DNA of 64,000 nucleotides, taken from Streptomyces sp. CB01635 (GTDB lineage Bacteria > Actinomycetota > Actinomycetes > Streptomycetales > Streptomycetaceae). Shown piece after piece: positions 52,339 through 61,754 of the stretch. The stretch covers positions 714,724 through 778,723 of the forward strand of contig NZ_NNBL01000001.1 in NCBI RefSeq assembly GCF_002803065.1. The letters run 5' to 3'. Both the position numbers and the translations under genes were made by a program. Position 1 is the stretch's first letter. Each line of letters opens with the position of its first letter. The notes beneath the pieces are model-generated. The model was not told where the DNA came from, did no database searches, and saw only the letters and a list, made by a program, of their open reading frames with translations.

Positions 52339-53724
52339 ATGGGAGATGCGCATCCCCTGCTCGCCGCGCTCAGCGGTGCCCGGCACGGTGCCCTGCACCG
52401 GCGGGTGCTGCTCACTGTCAGCGCCATGTTCTTCTTCGATCTCGCCGACCTGAACACGTTCGCGTTCGCCGCGCCCGCCATCCGCCGGGCGCACCTCTTC
52501 ACCGTCGACGACATCGCGTTCGTCACCGCCCTGGCCTTCGCCGGCATGGCGGCCGGTGCGATCCTCGGCGGCCGGTTCGCCGACCATGCGGGCCGGCGGC
52601 GGGTCATGGCGGGGTCCGTGGTGCTCTTCTCCACGGCCTCCGTGGTCAACGCACTGGTCACCGGGGTGGGCGCGATGGCAGCGGCCCGCTTCGCGACCGG
52701 GTTCGGCCTCGGCGCCATGACCTCCGTCGCGATCACCTACCTCTGTGAGGTCACCCCGGCCGCACGCCGTGGCCGCGCCCAGGCGACGGCGCTGGGCACC
52801 GGCCTGATCGGCATACCCGTCGTGGCGTTCACGGCCCGCGGCCTGACCGCCGACGACCCCGGCGGCTGGCGCGCCCTCTTCGTCATCGGCGCCCTCGGCA
52901 TCCTGCTCGTACCGCTCCTGATGCGCCTGCCCGAGTCGCCGCGCTGGCTGCTCGCGCGCGGCCGGACCACCGAAGCCGTGCAGGTCACGCGCGCCTTCGC
53001 GCCCGGCTGGGAGCCGTCCGCCGACGCGCTCGCGGCGCCTCCCGCTCCGGCGGACCGGCCGCGGTTCTCCGAACTCTTCGCCGCGGGCCAGCGACGCAAC
53101 ACCGTGGCCCTGATGGTCCTGTGGCTCTTCGGGCTCGTCGGCTTCTACGGGTTCCAGTCCTGGGTGCCGACGCTGCTCGCCGACCACGGCCAGGACTTCG
53201 CCAAGAGCATGACGATGTCCGCGGTCACCACGATCGGGGCGGTGCCCGGCGCGTTCCTCGCCTGGCCGTTCATCGACCGCTACCCGCGCAAGCACCTCGC
53301 GGTGGTGCTCGGTCTCGTGGTCGCGGTGCTCGGCATCGGGTACGGGCTCAGCTCGTCCGTCGTGGCCGTCGTCGTGTTCGGCACGCTCGTCGCCGCGTTC
53401 AGCCAGACGTTCATCGCGGTGCTCTACTCGTACACCCCCGAGGTGTTCCCGACCCGCCTGCGCACGGCGGGCGCCGGGCTCGGCAACGGCGTCGGCCGGA
53501 TCGGCAACGTCATCGCACCGTTGGTGGTAGCGGCGATCTACACCACGCCGGGGCTCGGCTACGTCGCCGTGTTCGTGTTCATCGCGGGATGCTGGCTGGT
53601 CGCCACGGCCACCGTGTTCTTCTTCGGAGTCGACACCCGCGGCCGGTCGCTGGAGACCCTGCACGACACGGCGGCGGCCCCGGTGGCGCCTGCCCCACCT
53701 GTTACTCAACGCATCGGAGAATGA
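52339..53724 (+). CDS. MFS transporter (organic acid/aromatic acid symporter type)
   Basis: A 461-residue, 12-helix major facilitator. It has the loop-2 motif GGRFADHAGRRRVMAGSVVL, the PESPRWLLARGR segment after helix 6 and YSYTPEVFPTRLRTAGAGLG, typical of sugar/organic-acid proton symporters. ATG 52339 follows GGAGG at 52328-52332. It heads the plus-strand operon that includes the hydratase and lyase and is divergent from the CoA-transferase operon, so it probably imports the acid that the cluster degrades. Confidence 0.9.
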   Translation: MGDAHPLLAALSGARHGALHRRVLLTVSAMFFFDLADLNTFAFAAPAIRRAHLFTVDDIAFVTALAFAGMAAGAILGGRFADHAGRRRVMAGSVVLFSTASVVNALVTGVGAMAAARFATGFGLGAMTSVAITYLCEVTPAARRGRAQATALGTGLIGIPVVAFTARGLTADDPGGWRALFVIGALGILLVPLLMRLPESPRWLLARGRTTEAVQVTRAFAPGWEPSADALAAPPAPADRPRFSELFAAGQRRNTVALMVLWLFGLVGFYGFQSWVPTLLADHGQDFAKSMTMSAVTTIGAVPGAFLAWPFIDRYPRKHLAVVLGLVVAVLGIGYGLSSSVVAVVVFGTLVAAFSQTFIAVLYSYTPEVFPTRLRTAGAGLGNGVGRIGNVIAPLVVAAIYTTPGLGYVAVFVFIAGCWLVATATVFFFGVDTRGRSLETLHDTAAAPVAPAPPVTQRIGE

Positions 53725-53730
53725 GCGAAC

Positions 53731-54624
53731 ATGCCTCAACCAGACGCGACTCAGGGCGAGTTCGGGCTCGCACGGTATCTGGACGCCTGGTCCCCGGCGC
53801 CCGTGAGCCTCGACGATCCCGTCGCCGCCGCGCCCGTCGCAGCCCTGGGTCAGGTCCTCGACCAGGAGGCGACCGTGGCCGGCGAGGGGGAGCCGCTGCC
53901 GCCGCTGTGGCACTGGCTGCACTTCCTCGAATGGCCCGCACAGCGGGAGCTGGGGGCCGACGGGCACCCCGCGCACGGCCACTTCCTGCCGCCCCTGCCG
54001 GACCGCAGGCGCATGTTCGCCGGCGGCCGCGCGGAGTTCACCGCGCCGCTGCGGGTGGGCGTGCCTGCCCGGCGTACGAGTTCCCTCGCCAAGGTCGAGA
54101 TAAAGCGAGGCCGCACCGGCGAGATGGCGTTCGTGACAGTCCGTCATGAGCTTGCGCAGGAAGGGCAGATCAGGGTCACCGAGGAGCAGGACCTCGTCTA
54201 CCGCGTCGGAGAGGGCGAGCGACGGGGCAGCGGCTTCGGCCTCGACCTCGGCGAGGCCGAACCGTCCGATGCCGACTGGCAGTTGATTTTGCGTCCCTCG
54301 CCGACCCTGCTGTTCCGCTACAGCGCGCTGACCGCGAACGCCCACCGCATTCACTACGACGAGCCGTACGTCCGCGACGTCGAGGGCTACCCGGGGCTCG
54401 TCGTCCACGGGCCGCTCCTCGTCCAGCTGATGCTGGAACTCGCCCGCCGTGAGGCCCCGGAGCGTGAGATCCGGACGCTCTCGTACCGGCTGCGCAAGCC
54501 CGTGTTCGCGGGCGAGCAGGTGTGCGCCCTTGGTGATGCGGCGGACGACGGAGGGTCGGCCGGGCTGCGGATCGCCACGCGCCGCGACGAGCGGCATGCG
54601 ACGGCGGAGGTGACGTTCAAGTGA
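53731..54624 (+). CDS. Mesaconyl-C4-CoA/itaconyl-CoA hydratase-like protein (FAS1-like double hotdog)
   Basis: A 297-residue double-hotdog hydratase. LWHWLHFLEW and LPPLPDRRRMFAGGR in the first half, then SALTANAHRIHYDEPYV and GLVVHGPLL in the second, match the HTD2/mesaconyl-C4-CoA hydratase group, which includes bacterial itaconyl-CoA hydratases. It would add water to an unsaturated C5-dicarboxyl-CoA to give citramalyl-CoA. It begins six bases after the MFS stop and overlaps the lyase gene by four bases (GTGA), so product channelling to the lyase is likely. Confidence 0.83.
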   Translation: MPQPDATQGEFGLARYLDAWSPAPVSLDDPVAAAPVAALGQVLDQEATVAGEGEPLPPLWHWLHFLEWPAQRELGADGHPAHGHFLPPLPDRRRMFAGGRAEFTAPLRVGVPARRTSSLAKVEIKRGRTGEMAFVTVRHELAQEGQIRVTEEQDLVYRVGEGERRGSGFGLDLGEAEPSDADWQLILRPSPTLLFRYSALTANAHRIHYDEPYVRDVEGYPGLVVHGPLLVQLMLELARREAPEREIRTLSYRLRKPVFAGEQVCALGDAADDGGSAGLRIATRRDERHATAEVTFK

Positions 54625-55514
54625 GCGCTGAGCACAACACCGTCGAACCTGCGAGTGCCGACCCCGCGCGCCCCGAACTCGCCGACCCCGAACGCCTCGG
54701 CCGCGCCCGCCTCGCCGCCGCCCGGACCCTTCTCTTCGTCCCGGGGCACCGCCCCGACCGGTTCGAGAAGGCGGCCGCTGCAGGGGCCGACGCCGTGATC
54801 GTCGATCTGGAGGACGCCGTCGCGCCGGACGGCAAGGACGCGGCCCGCCGGCACGCCGCCGACTGGCTCGCGCGGGGCGGAGACGCGGTGGTGCGGATCA
54901 ACGCGCCGGGCACTGCCTGGTGGGACGCCGACCTGGACCTCGTCACCGCGTTCGGCTGTCCGGTGATGCTGCCCAAGGCCGAGGACCCCGAGGTGATCGC
55001 ACGGATCGCGGAGGTCTGTGCCGTGATCCCGCTCGTCGAGACGGCGGCCGGGATCGAGCGGGCCCTCGACGTGTGCTGTGCGCCCGGCGTCGTCCGCGCG
55101 GCATTCGGCAGCGTCGACCTCGCCACCGAGCTGGGTGTGCGCCACGACGACACCCTGGCGCTGGCGTATGGGCGGTCCCGGCTGGTCATGGCGTGCGCCG
55201 CCGCCGGTGTCGCGCCCCCGCTGGACGGCGTCACCACCGCGCTCGACGACGCCGACGCCCTCGCGCAGGACCTGCAGCACGCCCGACGGCTCGGTTTCGG
55301 AGGCAAACTGTGCATCCACCCGAAGCAACTGCCGGCGGTGACCGCGGGATTCGCGCCGACGGACGAGGAACTGGCCTGGGCCAGGAAGGTGCTCGCCGCG
55401 GGCGACGCGGTGTCGGCCGTCGACGGCGTGATGGTCGACAGACCTGTGCAGGAGCGGGCGCGACGGCTGCTCGGCGTGGCGCTCACCACCGGCTCTGCGG
55501 GCGAGGTGGCGTAA
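54621..55514 (+). CDS. HpcH/HpaI aldolase/citrate lyase family protein, citramalyl-CoA lyase-like
   Basis: A 297-residue CitE-like protein with [17 protein letters not shown], the metal-binding [23 protein letters not shown], the Glu in [22 protein letters not shown] and [10 protein letters not shown]. Single-protein CitE-like lyases cleave citramalyl-, malyl- or hydroxymethylglutaryl-CoA-type esters. After the itaconyl/mesaconyl-CoA hydratase-like enzyme, (S)-citramalyl-CoA giving acetyl-CoA plus pyruvate is the best guess. The GTG start overlaps the hydratase stop. Confidence 0.87.
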   Translation: MSAEHNTVEPASADPARPELADPERLGRARLAAARTLLFVPGHRPDRFEKAAAAGADAVIVDLEDAVAPDGKDAARRHAADWLARGGDAVVRINAPGTAWWDADLDLVTAFGCPVMLPKAEDPEVIARIAEVCAVIPLVETAAGIERALDVCCAPGVVRAAFGSVDLATELGVRHDDTLALAYGRSRLVMACAAAGVAPPLDGVTTALDDADALAQDLQHARRLGFGGKLCIHPKQLPAVTAGFAPTDEELAWARKVLAAGDAVSAVDGVMVDRPVQERARRLLGVALTTGSAGEVA

Positions 55515-55540
55515 GGCGGAGGATCAGGGGGAGCCCGGAG

Positions 55541-56231
55541 ATGTCACGTCGTCGGCAGTTCCCGGAGCCACGTCGAGCTGCTGCGCACCCACAAGACGAC
55601 GGTCGCGCTCGGCCTTGCCGCCTCCGTCATCGCGTACGTCGCCTCGTACCTGAAGAACACCTTCGCCCTGTCCTGGGCCACCAACGACCTCGGCATGTCC
55701 CGCGACAGCATGCTCACGATCATCCTGCTCGCCACGGTCGCGCAGTTCGTCGCCCAGCCCTTCGGCGCCGTCCTCGGCAGCCGCTGGAACACCCGCAAGG
55801 TCGTCACCGTCCTGCTCGTCCTCGAGATCCCGGCCATGCCCCTGCTCTTCTGGCTGATCTCGACCCGCAGTTTCGGCCTCACCCTGCTCGGCATGGTCAT
55901 CGCGAGGCTGCCGCACGTCATGTTCTACGCACTCCTCGCCGGCATGCTCGCCCAGGCGTTCCCCGCCCGCGTCCGCTACACCGGCATCTCGGTGTCGTAC
56001 TCCGCGGCCGGGATGCTCTTCGGCGGCGGCACGCCCCTCATCGGTCAGGCGCTGCTCACCGCCACGGGGTCGATCGTGCCCGTCGTGGGCTTCGCCGTCC
56101 TGATGGTGCTGCTCTCGCTCTACGGCGCCCGTGCCCTTCTCGCGCGTACGGCGGCTGCCGAGGAGCGGGACGCCAGGGCGGCAGACGCGACGCAGCAGCC
56201 GCCTGCGACGTCACCGACGCCGACGCGGTGA
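55541..56231 (+). pseudogene. C-terminal fragment of an MHS-type MFS transporter
   Basis: In the frame ending at TGA 56231 the DNA encodes [18 protein letters not shown], then [34 protein letters not shown] and [18 protein letters not shown], the last six or so helices of a metabolite:H+ symporter. The first half (about 220 residues) is absent; the frame begins abruptly near 55560 behind a stretch (MSRRRQFPE in another frame from ATG 55541) that looks like the start of a different gene. An internal ATG at 55695 could give 178 residues, but such a half-transporter is unlikely to work. Confidence 0.75.
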
Positions 56232-56764
56232 AGGCCGCCGTGCGCGGCTGTGTCGAGCGGTTCGGTTCCCTCGATGCGATGGTCAACAACGCGGGCATCA
56301 CACGGGATGCCACCCTGCGCAAGATGTCCGAGGCCGACTTCGACGCGGTCGTCGACGTCCACCTCAAGGGGGCCTGGCTGGGCACCCGAGCGGCCGCCGA
56401 GGTCATGCGCGAGCAGGGGAGCGGCTCGATCGTCAACATCTCGTCGATCTCCGGCAAGGTCGGCATGGTCGGACAGACCAACTACAGCGCCGCCAAGGCC
56501 GGTCTCGTCGGCCTCACCAAGGCCGCCGCGAAGGAACTCGCCCACCGGGGCGTACGCGTCAACGCCGTCCAGCCCGGCCTGATCCGCACCGAGATGACCG
56601 AGTCCCTGCGCGAGGACATCTGGAACGCCAAGCTCGCCGAGGTGCCGATGCGCCGCGCCGGTGAACCCGAGGAGGTCGCGGGCACGGTCCTGTTCCTCGC
56701 CTCCGACCTGTCGTCGTACACGACGGGCTGCGTCCTGGAGGTGGCGGGAGGCCGCTCCATCTGA
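56190..56764 (+). pseudogene. SDR/FabG-like gene lacking its N-terminal part
   Basis: From about 56200 the frame reads [59 protein letters not shown], the catalytic YSAAK and [10 protein letters not shown], a typical 3-oxoacyl-ACP reductase/SDR. The opening beta-strand and the GxxxGxG cofactor site (about 55-60 residues) are missing. In place of them is the out-of-frame transporter fragment, although an ATG at 55541 behind CCCGGAG is in the same frame as the SDR tail. It looks like one recombination event fused two damaged genes. Confidence 0.8.
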
Positions 56765-56783
56765 CGGGCCGCGAGGCGCGCGG

Positions 56784-58376
56784 TCAGTCCGCGGCGCTCT
56801 CCGGCGAGACGGACCGCGCCACGGGTTCGGGGGCGGGGGACGGCGCGGCCGCGGGCATCGGCTCAGGGCTCGGCTTCGGTGCCGGTGCTGTCGGCGGTAC
56901 GGCTGGTGCTGATGGTTCGGGCCGGTCGTGCCCCGGTCGCGGGAGCCGGGTCCCGGTGGAGGGTTCGTCCGTACGGTGTTCCAGCTGACTGCGGTACAGC
57001 GTCGTACGGCCGATGACCGCGCTCGCGCACAGGACGGCCAGGATGCCCGGCCCGAGCAGCGATGCGTCGCCCACCATCTCCACCGCCATGAGGAGGACGC
57101 CGAGCGGGGCGTGGGCCACCGGCCCCAGGCAGGCAGCCATGCCCGCGACGACCAGAAGGAGCGGGCTGTGCGGGGCCAGGCCCGACGGCTCCGCGAGGCG
57201 CCACACCGCCGCCCCCACACCGGCGCCGACGACCATGCACGGGCCGAAGATGCCGCCCGACCCGCCCGATCCGACCGTCAGGGACGTGCCCACGATCTTC
57301 GCGAACGGAAGCAGCAGGACGAGGTACAGCGGCATGTCCAGCAGGACCTGGCGGTGCGTCAGCGCCTCCATCAGGCCGTAGCCGGTGCCGAGCACACCCG
57401 GGACGGCGAGGCCGAGCGCGCCGACGAGGAGCGCCGCGCATGTGGGGGCGGCGAGGCGGGAGACGACGGTACGGGCCCGGGACTCGACGCGGTTGTGCAC
57501 GGCGTAGAAGGTGCCCGCGTACAGACGGCCCGCCAGGCCCGCCGCGACGCCGACCACGGCGACGAGTACGAAGTCCGTGAATCCGTACCCGTGGACGCTC
57601 TGCGCGCCCAGGATCGGGGCGAAGCCGAAGATCGCGCCGAACGCCAGCCAGCCCGTGCACGCCGCGATGAGCGCCTGGGGCAGCACCTTCGGGTCCATGT
57701 CCTTGCGGTAGAGCAGCTCCGCGCCGAGGAGGGCTCCGCCGAGCGGCGCCTGGAAGATCGCGCCGACGCCGGACGCGAGACCGATGACCAGCGCGGTGCG
57801 CGCCTGCTGCCGCGTCATGCCCGTACGGCGCGCGATCACCGAGCCGAACGCCGCCGAGATCTGCGCTGCAGGTCCCTCCGTGCCGCCCGAACCGCCCGAA
57901 CCGATGGTGAGGGCCGAAGCCATGAGCTTCACCACCGTCACCCGGCCCCGCATGCCCGACGGGTCGTGGTGCGCGGCGGCGATCGCCGCGTCGGTGCCGT
58001 GGCCGCGCGCCTCGGGGGCCAGCCACACCACGAGGAGCGTGGCCAGGAGCGCGCCACCGGCGGCGACCAGCGGGACCACCCACGGATGGCTCGAACCGGT
58101 CAGCGTGCGGAACCCGCCCTCCGCCGAGGTCAGATAGGGGTGATAGCCGCCGACGTACTCCAGGATCCACCGCGTGCACAGGTGCAGGAGGCCGAAGAGG
58201 GCCGCCGCGCCGAGTCCCGCGACGACACCGATGAGGGCAGACGGGACGATCCACCGCGGCAGGGAGTCGTCGGGCGGCGGCGTGAGCGGATGGCGCCACC
58301 ACGGCCCGCTTCCCGGCCCGGCGTCAGGGTTCGCCCGGGTCCCGCCCCTGTCGCGCTGAGCCCACTCCACCGGCAT
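56784..58376 (-). CDS. ClC-family chloride channel/antiporter
   Basis: A 530-residue ClC protein: selectivity-filter region GSGGSGGTEGPAAQIS, where the gating Glu of the G(K/R)EGP motif is kept but the preceding basic residue is Thr, and the second filter GGSGGIFGPCMVVGAG. About ten or more membrane helices are followed by a Pro/Ala/Glu-rich cytoplasmic tail of about 80 residues in place of CBS domains. It exchanges or conducts chloride or another anion. Starts ATG 58376 and GTG 58370 are both near GGGGAG; the latter has the better spacing. It ends 19 bases from the SDR remnant on the other strand. Confidence 0.9.
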   Translation of the reverse strand: MPVEWAQRDRGGTRANPDAGPGSGPWWRHPLTPPPDDSLPRWIVPSALIGVVAGLGAAALFGLLHLCTRWILEYVGGYHPYLTSAEGGFRTLTGSSHPWVVPLVAAGGALLATLLVVWLAPEARGHGTDAAIAAAHHDPSGMRGRVTVVKLMASALTIGSGGSGGTEGPAAQISAAFGSVIARRTGMTRQQARTALVIGLASGVGAIFQAPLGGALLGAELLYRKDMDPKVLPQALIAACTGWLAFGAIFGFAPILGAQSVHGYGFTDFVLVAVVGVAAGLAGRLYAGTFYAVHNRVESRARTVVSRLAAPTCAALLVGALGLAVPGVLGTGYGLMEALTHRQVLLDMPLYLVLLLPFAKIVGTSLTVGSGGSGGIFGPCMVVGAGVGAAVWRLAEPSGLAPHSPLLLVVAGMAACLGPVAHAPLGVLLMAVEMVGDASLLGPGILAVLCASAVIGRTTLYRSQLEHRTDEPSTGTRLPRPGHDRPEPSAPAVPPTAPAPKPSPEPMPAAAPSPAPEPVARSVSPESAAD

Positions 58377-58609
58377 TCTCCCCGTCGCCCGACGATCACG
58401 CTTGCATGGCTGCCCACCGGCCGCCCGTACGAGTCCCCGGTGGCGCGGAACCACCCGGGCGGTGAACATGCGGCCCCGCGTCGGGAACCGCGTCGGCAGC
58501 TTAACTGCCGTGCGGACATGCCCTGTTGAGGACTCTGCCCGGGCTTATCTATTCGCTATTCTGAACGAATGGTCATCGGGTAACCAGGGCGCTGCGACAG
58601 GGGGAGCAC

Positions 58610-58822
58610 ATGCGGGGAAGGTCGGGTCGGTGCGTGGCGGGCGTTCCGGATCTCGCGGAACTGTCGCTGGAGGAGATCCTGGAGGGGACCGACTCCGCAC
58701 TGTCCCAGGCGCTCGGGAGAGTGCTGCGGCAGCTGGAGGGCGAGGAGGCGCCGGTCGCCGCGTACGACTCGGGCGGGGACTCACTGCCGGACCGCCTCGG
58801 GCCGGACGGTCCGGGCGCGTGA
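58610..58822 (+). CDS. fxsA: FxS-type ribosomal peptide precursor with YDS core
   Basis: A 70-residue precursor whose middle, PDLAELSLEEILEGTDSALS, is the conserved leader of FXSXX-COOH proteins, which are substrates of FxsB radical SAM enzymes. In typical members the chain ends VAAFxSxx. Here the core is VAAYDSGG, with Tyr52-Asp53-Ser54 in place of Phe-x-Ser, and 16 further residues follow the serine instead of two. The reading frame around the core is unbroken to TGA 58822. ATG 58610 has AGGGGGAG just upstream. The stop overlaps the FxsB start (GTGA), tying precursor and enzyme translation. Confidence 0.85.
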   Translation: MRGRSGRCVAGVPDLAELSLEEILEGTDSALSQALGRVLRQLEGEEAPVAAYDSGGDSLPDRLGPDGPGA

Positions 58823-60075
58823 CAAGCGCCCCCTTCCAGGGAACGCGCGAGGCCGCACTCGAGTGGCCCGACGGCGTCCTGGACGTACCGGCCCTGCGCG
58901 CATCAGGACAACAGCCGCTGCCCTTCCGGGAGTTCGTGGTCAAGGTCCACAGCCGCTGCAATCTCGCCTGCCGCTACTGCTACGTGTACGAGGCCCAGGA
59001 CCAGGCCTGGCGCACCCAGCCCGTCACCATGAGCGCCGGCACCGCAGAACGCACCTGCCGCCGCATCGCCGAACACGCCGCCACCCACGCCCTGCCTGCC
59101 CTCCGCGTCATCCTCCACGGCGGCGAACCCCTCCTGGCGGGACCGGAGTTCCTGCGCCGCTTCGTGCGCCGTCTGCGGGAGCTGCTCCCGCAATCCACGC
59201 ACTGCGACGTCATGATCCAGACCAACGGCACCCGCGTGGACGCCGACTGCCTGCGTCTGTGCCACGAGGAGCGCGTCCAGCTCGGCGTGAGCCTCGACGG
59301 TGCGCGCGACGTCCACGACCGGTTCCGGCGCGACGCGGCGGGCCACGGCAGCCACGCCCGCGTCGCCACCGCGCTGCGCCTCCTCGGCCGGCCCGAAAAC
59401 CGCGCCGTCTGGGGCGGAATCCTGTGCACCGTCGACGTCACCGCCGACCCCGTCGCCACGTACGAGCACCTCCTCACCTACCGGCCGCCCGCGATCCGGC
59501 TGCTGCTCCCCCTGGGCAACTGGACGCACCGCCCGCCCGGCAGGGGACCCGATGAGACGAACGTGCCGTACGCCGAATGGCTCATCGCCGTCTTCGACCG
59601 CTGGTACGGGGCGACACCCGGGCCACCCGTACGGATCTCCCTGTTCGAGTCGCTGCTCGACCTGCTCCTCGGCGGACCCACCAGGACGGAGACCATCGGA
59701 GGGGCGCCCTCGCAGCTCGCCGTCGTCGACACCGACGGCACGCTCACCCTGTCCGACCAGCTGAAGACGGCGTACGACCGCGCGGACCGGAGCGGGTACG
59801 ACGTCGAGAACGACACCTTCGACGCGCTGCTCGACCATCCCGGCGTCGTGGCACGGCAGCTGGGCACGGACGGACTGTGCGGGCGCTGCCGCGAGTGCCC
59901 CGTCGTACCGGTGTGCGGAGGGGGCCACTACCCGCACCGCTACCGCGCCGGCACCGGCTATCTCGACCGGTCCGTCTACTGCCCGGACCTCATGGCGCTG
60001 ATCAGCCATGTCGCGGGGGTGGTCGGGGACGACCTCCGTCGCGCCCGCGAGTGCCACGCGAAGGCGCGGCCTTGA
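58819..60075 (+). CDS. fxsB: FxsB-family radical SAM/SPASM peptide maturase
   Basis: A 418-residue enzyme with the radical SAM cluster motif at Cys47, Cys51 and Cys54 (CNLACRYCY), the SAM-binding ILHGGEPLL and MIQTNGTRV, and a C-terminal SPASM domain with CGRCRECPVVPVCGGGHYPH and a final YCPDL. FxsB enzymes build aromatic-ring cyclophane cross-links on FxS-type precursors. GTG 58819 overlaps the precursor stop. The upstream frame could extend to 58402 but has no family similarity there. The Tyr-Asp-Ser core next door is the natural substrate to expect. Confidence 0.9.
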   Translation: MTSAPFQGTREAALEWPDGVLDVPALRASGQQPLPFREFVVKVHSRCNLACRYCYVYEAQDQAWRTQPVTMSAGTAERTCRRIAEHAATHALPALRVILHGGEPLLAGPEFLRRFVRRLRELLPQSTHCDVMIQTNGTRVDADCLRLCHEERVQLGVSLDGARDVHDRFRRDAAGHGSHARVATALRLLGRPENRAVWGGILCTVDVTADPVATYEHLLTYRPPAIRLLLPLGNWTHRPPGRGPDETNVPYAEWLIAVFDRWYGATPGPPVRISLFESLLDLLLGGPTRTETIGGAPSQLAVVDTDGTLTLSDQLKTAYDRADRSGYDVENDTFDALLDHPGVVARQLGTDGLCGRCRECPVVPVCGGGHYPHRYRAGTGYLDRSVYCPDLMALISHVAGVVGDDLRRARECHAKARP

Positions 60076-60080
60076 GCGCC

Positions 60081-61727
60081 GTGGTCGTGAGCGGTGTGCC
60101 GTCGCTCGCCCTGCCCGACGACATCTGGGACAGCCTCGTCTCGGACCGGCCCGACACGGCGACGCCGCGCCTGCTGCGCGCCGCGAGGGGCAGCCGTAAT
60201 CTCCTGCTCCTCAGGGCGCTCCACGAGCGTGGGGGAGCCGGCAGCGCATGGGGCGCGGCGGTCGCGGTGCTCTCGTCCGTCCGGACCCACGCGCCCGACG
60301 TGTTCACGTCCCTGATCGAGGACCCCGCAACCGGCGCGCGCCTCGCCCGGGCCGTGCGCGAAGGGGGCCGGGCCGACGTCTCCGCGCTCGCCGCGGTCGC
60401 GGGACACCGCAGCCGGGCGGGCTTCCGGCTCGAAGTGCCGGTGCAGCACGGAGTGTTGACGCTTCCAGGGCTCGGTGCCGTCGCTGTTCTGCCGGGCGTT
60501 TCGACGGCGCTGGTGGAGCGGGGCGCGTGGGGCACGCGGGTGTGCGCGGCAGGCGCCGTGCTGCGCGTCCCGGACGGCCCGCAGGGGCGCGAGCCGGGTT
60601 GGGAACCGGTGCGACACCTCACACTCGACCACCGCGGACACCGCTGGCCGGTGCGGATCGACGCCCTCGACCCGATGCGGCTCGGCGGACCCACCCGGCC
60701 GCCGCACCCCTTGGAGCCACCGGAGCAACAGGCATGGGAGGCAAGGCTCGACGCCGCCTGGCGCCATCTGGTCGAGCGCCATCCCGGGCAGGCCACCGCG
60801 GTGAGTGGCACCATCACGGCCGTCGTCCCCCTCGACGCCCTGCCCGGCGCCGCGGGACCCTGGCTCAGCGCCTCCTTCGGCGACGCGGTGGGCCTCGCTG
60901 CCCTGGCCCCCCTCGACGACCCGGTCGAACTCGCTGCCGCACTGGTCCACGAGGCACGGCACTCCGCCCTCTACGCGCTTCTCGACCTCACCGAACTCCT
61001 CACCCCCGCACCGGGGGAGCTGCGCTACGCCCCGTGGAGCGACCGCCCGCGACCTCTGTCCGCGCTGCTCCAGGGAGCCTGCGCCTTCCACGCCACGGCG
61101 AGCTTCTGGCACCGGGAGCTACTGCTCGGCAACCCCAACGCGCAGGCCCCTTTCGTGCGCTGGCGTCTCACGGCACGCACCGCCGTGGCCTCCCTCGCCC
61201 GGGAGCCCTGGCCCACCGAACACGGCCGGAGGCTCCTCGACAGCCTGGAGCTCACCCTTGCGTCCTGGGAGACCACGCGGGTAGAACCTGCCGTTCTGGC
61301 ACGGGAGTTGGGGGCAGCGGCTCAGCATCGGGTGCGTTGGAGGCTGCGGCACTCGTGGGCGGATCCGCGGGTGGTCGTGGAGCTGGCCGACGCCGTCCGC
61401 CACAGCAGGGGCGTGGGCGCGCCACCGGCGGCGGATGCGTGCCGGTTCGCCCCGGACGCCGTGGAGTTCCCGCCGGGATCCGGGGCGCGCCTCGGCGACG
61501 CGGCGGAAGAGTGGCTTGAAGCCGACGGGGCAGGGGACTCGGACGATGCCGTCGGCCGGCTCGCCGGGAAGGTCGTTGAGGCAGCGGACCGCGGTGCCCG
61601 CGCGCTGGTGGCCGTGCCGGAACTCGTACGGGCGGTGCACGCGCGGGTCGCCGAACCCGGTGTACCGGCGGGCCTGCTGGACACCGCCCGCCGGCTCGCG
61701 CCGTGGGCGGCGTCCGCCGGGGGGTGA
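60081..61727 (+). CDS. HEXXH motif-containing putative peptide modification protein
   Basis: A protein of about 548 residues carrying the zinc-protease-like LVHEARHSALY (His290, Glu291, His294) in an otherwise helical, Ala/Arg/Leu-rich protein. It belongs to the HEXXH group repeatedly found beside FxsB genes; it may cleave or further modify the peptide, but no reaction is proven. Start choice is uncertain: TTG 60072 overlaps the FxsB stop, while GTG 60081 and GTG 60087 follow closely. The gene is cotranscribed with fxsB and converges on the FxsT-like gene. Confidence 0.82.
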   Translation: MVVSGVPSLALPDDIWDSLVSDRPDTATPRLLRAARGSRNLLLLRALHERGGAGSAWGAAVAVLSSVRTHAPDVFTSLIEDPATGARLARAVREGGRADVSALAAVAGHRSRAGFRLEVPVQHGVLTLPGLGAVAVLPGVSTALVERGAWGTRVCAAGAVLRVPDGPQGREPGWEPVRHLTLDHRGHRWPVRIDALDPMRLGGPTRPPHPLEPPEQQAWEARLDAAWRHLVERHPGQATAVSGTITAVVPLDALPGAAGPWLSASFGDAVGLAALAPLDDPVELAAALVHEARHSALYALLDLTELLTPAPGELRYAPWSDRPRPLSALLQGACAFHATASFWHRELLLGNPNAQAPFVRWRLTARTAVASLAREPWPTEHGRRLLDSLELTLASWETTRVEPAVLARELGAAAQHRVRWRLRHSWADPRVVVELADAVRHSRGVGAPPAADACRFAPDAVEFPPGSGARLGDAAEEWLEADGAGDSDDAVGRLAGKVVEAADRGARALVAVPELVRAVHARVAEPGVPAGLLDTARRLAPWAASAGG

Positions 61728-61754
61728 CCACAGCGTCCACCGGGGCGACCACTG

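Noticed and set aside
52339..53724. MFS transporter as an antibiotic efflux pump
   Set aside because: The PESPRW segment and placement with catabolic genes fit organic-acid or sugar symporters rather than drug exporters.
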